NCBI RefSeq assembly: GCF_004379255.2
Contig: NC_056035.1
Span: 14,079,578-14,143,577, forward strand
Length of the DNA stretch: 64,000 bases
Direction: 5' to 3'
Source: Salvia splendens
Lineage: Eukaryota > Streptophyta > Magnoliopsida > Lamiales > Lamiaceae
Each line of letters starts with the position of its first letter. The first letter of the stretch is position 1. Position numbers and translations under genes: made by a program. This document shows positions 58,001 to 64,000 of the stretch, in pieces. The notes beneath the pieces are model-generated. The model saw only the letters and a list, made by a program, of their open reading frames with translations. It was not told where the DNA came from and did no database searches.

Positions 58001-59687
58001 CCTCCACGAAGTACTCGTGGAATCCCACCAAAGAGGTTCTCCCCAGAAAGAATAGGCAGAAAGAGTCAGTATGTCGTGGCAAACTTTGCGAAAGGAAACT
58101 TAACCAAGATGGCGAGGGCTTTTGAAGCAGCTCTTTATGAAGAGGAGGAAATTCCCTATACAGCAGAGGAGGCATGGAAAGTTAAGCATTGGAGGGATGC
58201 TATGCTTGTCGAGATGGATGCTTTGTTGAAAAATAAGACTTGGGAAGTTAGTAAACTACCCAAAGGTGCTTCTACAGTGCGGTGCAGATGGGTATTCACA
58301 ATCAAAAGAAGACCCGACGGATCCATTGATCGGTATAAGGCGAGATTGATGGCAAAAGGGTATACCCAGACTTATGGAGTCGACTATGCAGAGACGTTCT
58401 CGCCGGTTGCCAAAATTAACACGGTAAGGGTACTATTCTCGATAGCAACTAATCAGGATTGGCCCTTGCATCAGTTCGATGTAACTAATGCCTTTCTGCA
58501 TGGAGAACTGACCAAACCTGTCTATATGGTTCCCCCGCCTGGATTTTCTGGAGAATTTCAAAATGGAGACGTCTGCAAACTCAAGAAGACGCTATATGGC
58601 CTTAAGCAATCTCCGAGAGCATGGTTTGGGAGGTTTACTGAAGTAATGAAGAAGTATGATTACCGTCAGAGCAACTCAGATCATACCTTGTTCCTCAAGA
58701 AAAGAAATGGTAAGATTACATGTCTTATTATTTATGTTGATGATATAATTATTACTGGCAATGATGAAGAAGAAATTGAACAATTGAGGAGAAATTTGTC
58801 TAACGAGTTTGAGATGAAGGATCTTGGTTCCCTTAAATACTTCTTAGGCATTGAGGTATTGAGATCAAAACAAGGGATCTTTATCAATCAGAGGAAATAT
58901 GTACTTGATATCCTAGCAGAAACAGAGATGGTGGATTGCAAGCCAGCAGACACTCCGATGGTCCAGAATCACGGGCTGCAGATTCGAGAAGGAGCTAAAC
59001 CCACTGACCGAGGAAGGTATCAACGGTTGGTTGGGAAACTCATCTACTTATCCCACACCAGGCCAGACCTTGCTTACGCTGTTGGGGTAGTAAGCCAATT
59101 CATGCATGCACCACAAGAAGAACATAGGGAGGCAGTGCTGAGGATAGTACGATACTTAAAGGCTACACCAGGCCATGGAGTGTTGTTCAAAAAGCACGGG
59201 CACTTGGAAATACATGGCTATACTGATGCAGATTGGGCAGGAAACCCAAATGATAGAAAGTCAACTGCAAGGTACTTTACCTTTATAGGAGGTAACTTGG
59301 TGACATGGAGAAGCAAGAAATAGAAAGTGGTTGCACTGTCTAGTGCAGAGGCAGAATTCCGGGGAATCAAGAGTGGATTGACAGAAGTACTATGGCTCAG
59401 AAAACTCATGACCGAACTTGATCTTAAGTCGACTCAGCCGTGTCGGTTAGTTACTGTGTGACAACAAGGCTGCCATTAGTATCTCCGAAAATCCGGTTCA
59501 ACATGATCGAACCAAACATGTGGAAGTAGATCGACACTTCATAAAAGACACTATTGATGCAAAGATAGTAGAACTACCCTATGTCAAGTCGGAAGATCAA
59601 CTGGCGGACATCTTGACAAAGGCGGTGAATTCTCATTCTTTTCGAGTCGTATTGGACAAGTTAAGTATTGGTGATCCCATCACTTAA
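55010..59687 (+). pseudogene. gag-pol polyprotein of copia element 3, with few lesions
   Basis: One frame runs from ATG 55010. Gag (FKLNGGNYPLWSRLMKVAI) is followed by TAG at 55469-55471. The frame then stays open to TAG at 59321-59323. Domains in order: zinc knuckle (CSHCGMQKHTRESC), protease WIFDCGATDTM, integrase zinc finger (HQRLGHH, CETC) and core (HADVWG, TPEQNGVAERKNR), RT (CLIIYVDDIIITGND) and RNase H (YTDADWAGN). After 59323 coding continues (VVALSSAEAEF), then shifts frame near 59458 and ends at 59687. The protease motif DCGA replaces the usual D(S/T)GA, and the integrase SDNER replaces SDNGG-type text, so catalysis is doubtful even apart from the stops. Both stops fit CAG-to-TAG changes. 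Confidence 0.9.
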
Positions 59688-59699
59688 CGTGAGGGGGAG

Positions 59700-59916
59700 T
59701 GTTGGAAGGAAGATCCTACTCAATCAAGGGACTGATTTCCTGCAATTACAATTAAGTAGAAGATTAGTAATTGATTGTGTAATATTTTCCTTGTATAGGA
59801 TATTAGATTTAGGGTATTAACCTTCCTTATTTGTATTTAGCCTATAAGAGGCGTGTAAAGCAGTAGTCTATGGATGAATAAGATGAATTAATCGTCCCAA
59901 AAATCCTTTTATATCA
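59700..59916 (+). repeat. 3' LTR of copia element 3
   Basis: A 217-bp direct repeat of 54684-54893, with an extra 7 bp in the CAATTACAATTAAG segment. It is preceded by the polypurine tract. Confidence 0.95.
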
Positions 59917-60186
59917 GAAAGTACTCTAGTACAGTTTGTTATAGTTAAGCTTTATAATCTTGTGTTAGCTTAATATTTGGATTAGAATTGGATTCTAGAT
60001 GGTTCGAATGTAAGACTATATGTATCAGTTCTTTGAGCTTAGTATGCATTCAATGAAACAGTAAATTCCTTTAAAATGTTTTGTTCACAGAATATGTGTT
60101 TTGCTTTCTTCTTTGTGAGTTTCTTTGATCGTTTTCACTATTTTACAGCATAATCTTCACTTTTAAACCTCCAAAATCTACTTTAA

Positions 60187-62794
60187 CTAGTATTAACCTC
60201 CGTGCTATGCACGAGATATAATAGTTTCAAATAAAGAATACAAAATATAATAAAAATATAGAAATGAAGAACTCAAAGCAATGTAAAGATTTAAAAAAAT
60301 TGTACTTATCTTCTCTCACTCTAAATGAAGAATTTACTACTCCTTAATGGATGTATTATTTATATACAATTTTAATTTATGATCCAAGTGGAGTAAAAAT
60401 AATAAAATTAATGACAAAAAGAATATGTGTAACTAAGGATCAAAGAATATAAGTTAATTAGAATAAATATACAAATAAAGAGAATATGTGTGAGTAAAGA
60501 TCAAAAAGTATAAATTGGAATAAGAAACGTACAATAACAGTATACTCATATTAGATAATTCAAAAAATATTTTAATTAATTAACCATAAATTTTAAAATA
60601 AATATTAACTAAAATAGTTTAAAAATATAATACATATAGAGCAATCACACTTCAATGATATACTACAACTTCGTATAAAAATAGTAGTATTATTTTAATA
60701 TTCAGTTAAACTCAAGAATAATTAAAACTTTTGGTCATTCAATTTAATCGAATATAAAAAATGTCTTTATTTGTATGAGGATGAAATATTAAATATTTAA
60801 TTAAATAAATATAGCATGAAAATTAAATTATATATTTGTGTTGCCATTTAGTTTATAGATTAATTCAGATAAGAAATTATTGCAATAATGAATAAAATTT
60901 TAATTTTAACCCAAATAGAAGACAAATTAAACTCTTTAGCACAATTCCCATTTTAAAATCTTTAGCACAATTCCAATTTTAACTCAAATAAAAGGCAAAA
61001 TATCAATACATAAACTTAACATCATGATATTATTTTCCGGAATTTTTTCATTGGTGAGAAATATTAACAAACTCAGGGTAAAGTTCATAATATTATTTGC
61101 CAATTTCAAAGTTCGTGGAAAAAACCTAACCTTTTAAAAGTTGCATGATATTAGGTGTCAATATCCCTTTTAAAAATGATATTCATATAGATATAATCTT
61201 AAGCAAATTGTTCTAAACTAATGTTTGTGGAGTATAACGCAGAGATAATTAAAAGAAGCTTAGCATTAAAAATTGAAGATCAGAAAAAAAATACTTCTGG
61301 ATAATTAAAATACAAAAATGGGTTAAAAATAAAGTAATTAATTGTGTGCAACAACTAATATTTTTGGGTATAGAAACATATAGTATGTAGCATTATTTCT
61401 CTTGGAAAGGTAAAATAGTTTTAGTAGCATTTAAATCTTAATATTTTACAATATGCAAGATAAAACTAAATTTTAACCATACTACTCAGCCCAATCTAAA
61501 GCCCAAATATTATATAAATTAATATACAAAACCCAAATATTTTTCAAACCCTACACCAACCAGCTCTCACCCAACTCTATCTCCCTTTCTCTAACTGCCG
61601 CCGCCGCCAAGACGACCACCGCCGCCTCTGCCTCACCGACGTTCCTTCCACCCCGTCCCGCCGTTCCACCGCCCTGCCTCATCAGTTCTTGCAGCTCTAC
61701 TTCACGACCGCTTGCCTCACCTACCCCACCGACCACAGCCAGCCGCCGTTGGCTTCTCTGTCCACCGCCGTACACCGGCAGTTCTTTAGGCCAGCTGTCG
61801 TCCACTGTTGTCCTCTACTTCTCTTTCCCTCCCTCCTCTCATTTCCTTCTTCTCGTCCCTGCCTCGCCGCTCCACCACCGCCTGCCTCGCCTTCCTCACC
61901 CACCACGCCGCCTCGCCTTCGTCAATATTCTTCATGATTGAATTTCATTGACTGCATTTTGCTTCAAGTTTCCTCGAAAAAGTGGAGTAACATATAGCGG
62001 TTTTGTGCAGTAATATTTGGGGGTTTATTCTTTTCTTGGATCAATGTGAGTAAAGATCTTAGCTCTTTTGTGTTTTATCCCTTTTTCTGATTTTGTTTGG
62101 GTTTCTTATTGTTTTTGTGGCTGATTCTTGATGCCACCGCTTTCTTCACACATTTATTTATAAAATCAGCCTATGGTGTAGGTAAATTATTCACATGGAG
62201 AAAATGTGAGTGAGATAACAGTAAAGTTACAGCCCAATCTCAACATCAAGTTGCATTTTCGGATCATTCATTGCTTATTTACTTATCTATCTAGTAACTT
62301 TTTTTCTTATCCTAAAATTTCAATCTCTGTATACTATGTGTGTGTGTGTGTGAAGGGTTGAGCTTTTATTTGGAGAAGGGAGATTTAGTTGATTGATATT
62401 GTACGTATGTGCAATTGCAGCTTATTTTGTTGATTTTTTTTTTGTTTTGGTTATTGTTTTGGATGACATTGTTTTTCTGTGTTTATTGATTTTGTGTGTA
62501 TGGACAATGTACAGGTTCGATCTGTGAGGATTTGTGGAGACTGCAATCACAGAATTAGTCCACAAAATGCATGTTATAGTCCAATCTATTTTAAAGTGTT
62601 TCAAATCTTCTTCAAGAAGTTTGCATTTGGTTGGACCATTTGAGAAGTCACTATTGCTCAATAGGAGTTGCCTTTTTTTCTATCCAATGGTTGTCATTTC
62701 TCAAAATGACCAAAAGGGCAAAAAAATAGCTTTACAATTTCCCACCAAAAAGGACAAATAAGTCTTTTCATTAAACCGACACTTTAGATTATGA
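60187..62794 (-). mobile_element. non-autonomous Helitron just upstream of MEF1
   Basis: Read on the minus strand, the 2608-bp element starts TC (62794-62793) and ends CTAG (60190-60187). A hairpin about 8 nt before the end (arms CGTGC/GCACG with TAT loop, 60201-60213) matches Helitron 3' ends. The host bases are A before TC and T after CTAG, the Helitron insertion rule. The paralogous stretch 52752-52813 shows the site without the insert (CTACTTTAA directly followed by TACGCCC), apart from a 4-bp TA difference. No RepHel protein is present. Confidence 0.75.
61500..62530 (+). promoter_or_regulatory. captured promoter and leader-like segment in the Helitron
   Basis: TATATAAATT at 61511 is followed by a CT-rich leader (61545-61940: CAACCAGCTCTCACCC, CCGCCGCCGCC). 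A donor T/GTGAGTAAAG near 62047 and an acceptor TGTACAG ending near 62515 follow, so it looks like the 5' end of an unidentified gene with a leader intron. It points toward MEF1 at 62818. Short ORFs on both strands here are low-complexity Pro/Ser/Arg or Gly/Glu runs and are not called genes. Confidence 0.4.
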
Positions 62795-62817
62795 TATATA
62801 CGCCCAAATTGACCTAA

Positions 62818-64000
62818 ATGCTTCGCCTTTCACATGAAGAACCATTGTCACAGCCGCCGCTTCCCCAAAAATATCCCCAGAATTCACTCAATCAACTCAG
62901 TTTTGAATCAAACTACCGAATCATATGCAATCACTTCCTCGAATTCACTCGCGGCAGGAATCTCCTCAAAGGCCAATCCCTTCACGCCTACGTCGTTAAA
63001 TCAGGACTCCATTTGATACCTCTTGTCTGCCACCATTTGATCAACTTCTACTCCAAGCTCCAGCTCCCGTATAGCTCGGAGCGAATATTTCACGAAACTC
63101 AATTCAAATCTTCCACCACTTGGAGTTCAATCATATCGTGTTTCGCTCAAAATGAGCTTCCCTTTCACGGATTTGAGTATTTCAAGCTGATGCGTCGCAA
63201 CGATGAGATGATTCCTGATGATTATGTTTTGCCGTGTGTGATGAAAGCTTGTGGTATGAGTAACGATCAGTTTATGGGGAAATCTGTTCATTGTCTCGCG
63301 ATGAAAACTGGGTTTGATGCGCATGTGTTTGTGGGGAGCTCTGTTGTTGATATGTATGCAAAATGTGGGAGTTTAGGTGATGCGCGGAAGGTGTTCAGCG
63401 AAATGCCTGAGAGAAATGTGGTATCCTGGAGTACGATGATATACGGCTATGCCCAAACAGGGGAGGACGGAGAGGCCTTGAGACTCTTCAAGGCTGCGTT
63501 ATGGGAAGGTTTGGATGTTAACGACTTCACATTCTCGAGTGTAATTCGAGTTTGTGGGAATTCAACTTGGTATGCATTAGGGAAACAAATGCATTCTTTA
63601 TGCTTGAAGATGTATTACTATGAAACTAGCTTTGTTGGTAGTGCCTTGATCTCTATGTACTCAAAGTGTGGCGTGATAGAGGATGCCTCTCGAGTGTTCA
63701 ACGAGGTTTCGGACATAAATCTGGGGATGTGGAACGCGATGATGATTGCTTGGGCGCAGCATGCTCATACAAGGATGGTGTTTGAGTTGTTAGAGAAAAT
63801 GGTGAATAAGGGAACAAAGCCGAATTTCATCACATTTTTATGCATACTCTATGCTTGCAGCCATGCCGGCTTAGTGAAAGAAGGAAAGCATTATTTTGCA
63901 AAGATGAAGGACTATGGAATCGAGCCAGGAAGCCAGCATTATGCATCAATGGTGGACTTGCTTGGCCGAGCTGGGAAATTGCAGGAGGCATTGGAATTAA
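62818..64000 (+). CDS. MEF1: MEF1-like PLS-class PPR (DYW) RNA-editing factor, 5' part
   Basis: The frame is open from ATG 62818 through the window end, 394 codons so far, no intron. The order is: N-terminus MLRLSHEEPLSQPPLPQ, then PPR P/L/S motifs with landmarks LHAYVVKSGL, SSTTWSSIISCFAQNELP, VHCLAMKTGFDAHVFVGSS, DMYAKCGSLGDARKVF, MPERNVVSWSTMIYGYAQTG, and GLVKEGKHYFAKMKDYGIEP. It closely follows Arabidopsis MEF1 (At5g52630, about 590 aa as I recall), a mitochondrial C-to-U editing factor acting on rps4, nad7 and nad2 sites. The missing C-terminus should be the E/E+/DYW part preserved in the copy at 52814. A Helitron ends 23 bp before the ATG, so its native promoter has been displaced. Confidence 0.92.
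   Translation, partial: MLRLSHEEPLSQPPLPQKYPQNSLNQLSFESNYRIICNHFLEFTRGRNLLKGQSLHAYVVKSGLHLIPLVCHHLINFYSKLQLPYSSERIFHETQFKSSTTWSSIISCFAQNELPFHGFEYFKLMRRNDEMIPDDYVLPCVMKACGMSNDQFMGKSVHCLAMKTGFDAHVFVGSSVVDMYAKCGSLGDARKVFSEMPERNVVSWSTMIYGYAQTGEDGEALRLFKAALWEGLDVNDFTFSSVIRVCGNSTWYALGKQMHSLCLKMYYYETSFVGSALISMYSKCGVIEDASRVFNEVSDINLGMWNAMMIAWAQHAHTRMVFELLEKMVNKGTKPNFITFLCILYACSHAGLVKEGKHYFAKMKDYGIEPGSQHYASMVDLLGRAGKLQEALEL

Larger units (their letters stand above)
54684..59916 (+). mobile_element. Ty1/copia retrotransposon (element 3), young and nearly intact
   Basis: The 5233-bp element has LTRs 54684-54893 (210 bp) and 59700-59916 (217 bp). They differ by about four substitutions and one 7-bp indel, so insertion is recent. 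The primer site TGGCTTCAGAGC (54894-54905) is close to the tRNA-iMet type. The purine tract GAGGGGGAG lies just before the 3' LTR. Flanks AAAAG and GAAAG give an imperfect 5-bp duplication. A single long gag-pol frame is interrupted by two TAG codons and one frameshift. Confidence 0.95.

Noticed and set aside
2654..59916. Window-wide idea of a defence or biosynthetic gene cluster
   Set aside because: The core genes belong to unrelated pathways and sit in what looks like an old conserved neighbourhood; no co-functional cluster is supported.
61551..61937. Overlapping ORFs on both strands of the CT-rich block
   Set aside because: Low-complexity Pro/Ser or Gly/Glu translations with no domain; better explained as an untranslated leader captured by the Helitron.

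Overview
This window is nuclear DNA from a flowering plant. The genes carry many short GT-AG introns and encode plant-specific products: a BIR1-type LRR receptor kinase, a DREB2F-type AP2 factor, a GT47 extensin glycosyltransferase and a PLS-DYW RNA-editing factor. The intergenic space is filled with Ty1/copia, hAT, Harbinger, Stowaway, Mutator-like and Helitron DNA. A eudicot is well supported; an asterid (perhaps Lamiales) is only a guess.

Layout. 1-13.5 kb is a repeat-rich block: a Myb/SANT-like gene cut in two by an old minus-strand copia element (2654-9622), then clustered MITEs, a decayed tRNA-Gly copy and a long TTC/TTA microsatellite. 13.5-19.1 kb holds a second copia element (perfect 5-bp target duplication), a Stowaway MITE and a 1.1-kb Mutator-like foldback element (perfect 9-bp duplication). 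20.2-48.4 kb is the gene-rich core: ExAD-like GT47 (+), BIR1 (+), an IGHMBP2-like helicase (+) with an apparently intact hAT transposon in one intron, DREB2F (-) and a 24-exon ARM/HEAT-repeat gene (-). From memory, the likely Arabidopsis counterparts of ExAD, DREB2F and the ARM gene lie close together (At3g57630, At3g57600, At3g57570), so this looks like conserved microsynteny. 48.5-64 kb is a duplicated MEF1-like (PPR-DYW) locus scattered by a Harbinger element, MITEs, a young copia element and a Helitron.

How the genes relate. The core genes are ordinary housekeeping, signalling and cell-wall genes and do not form a pathway. What stands out is how mobile DNA has reshaped them. One MEF1 copy has lost its PPR array and keeps an intact E/E+/DYW deaminase end. 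The other MEF1 copy has a Helitron 23 bp before its start codon, and this Helitron carries a promoter- and leader-like segment pointing at MEF1. The helicase has a stop codon at an exon end, a late frameshift and a hAT insertion. The first copia element has a 14-nt self-complementarity exactly where its primer-binding site should be. Comparing paralogous copies inside the window supplies empty-site evidence for several insertions.

Limits: exon boundaries were placed by eye from splice signals and reading-frame continuity. Family and gene names rest on remembered homology, not on a search.
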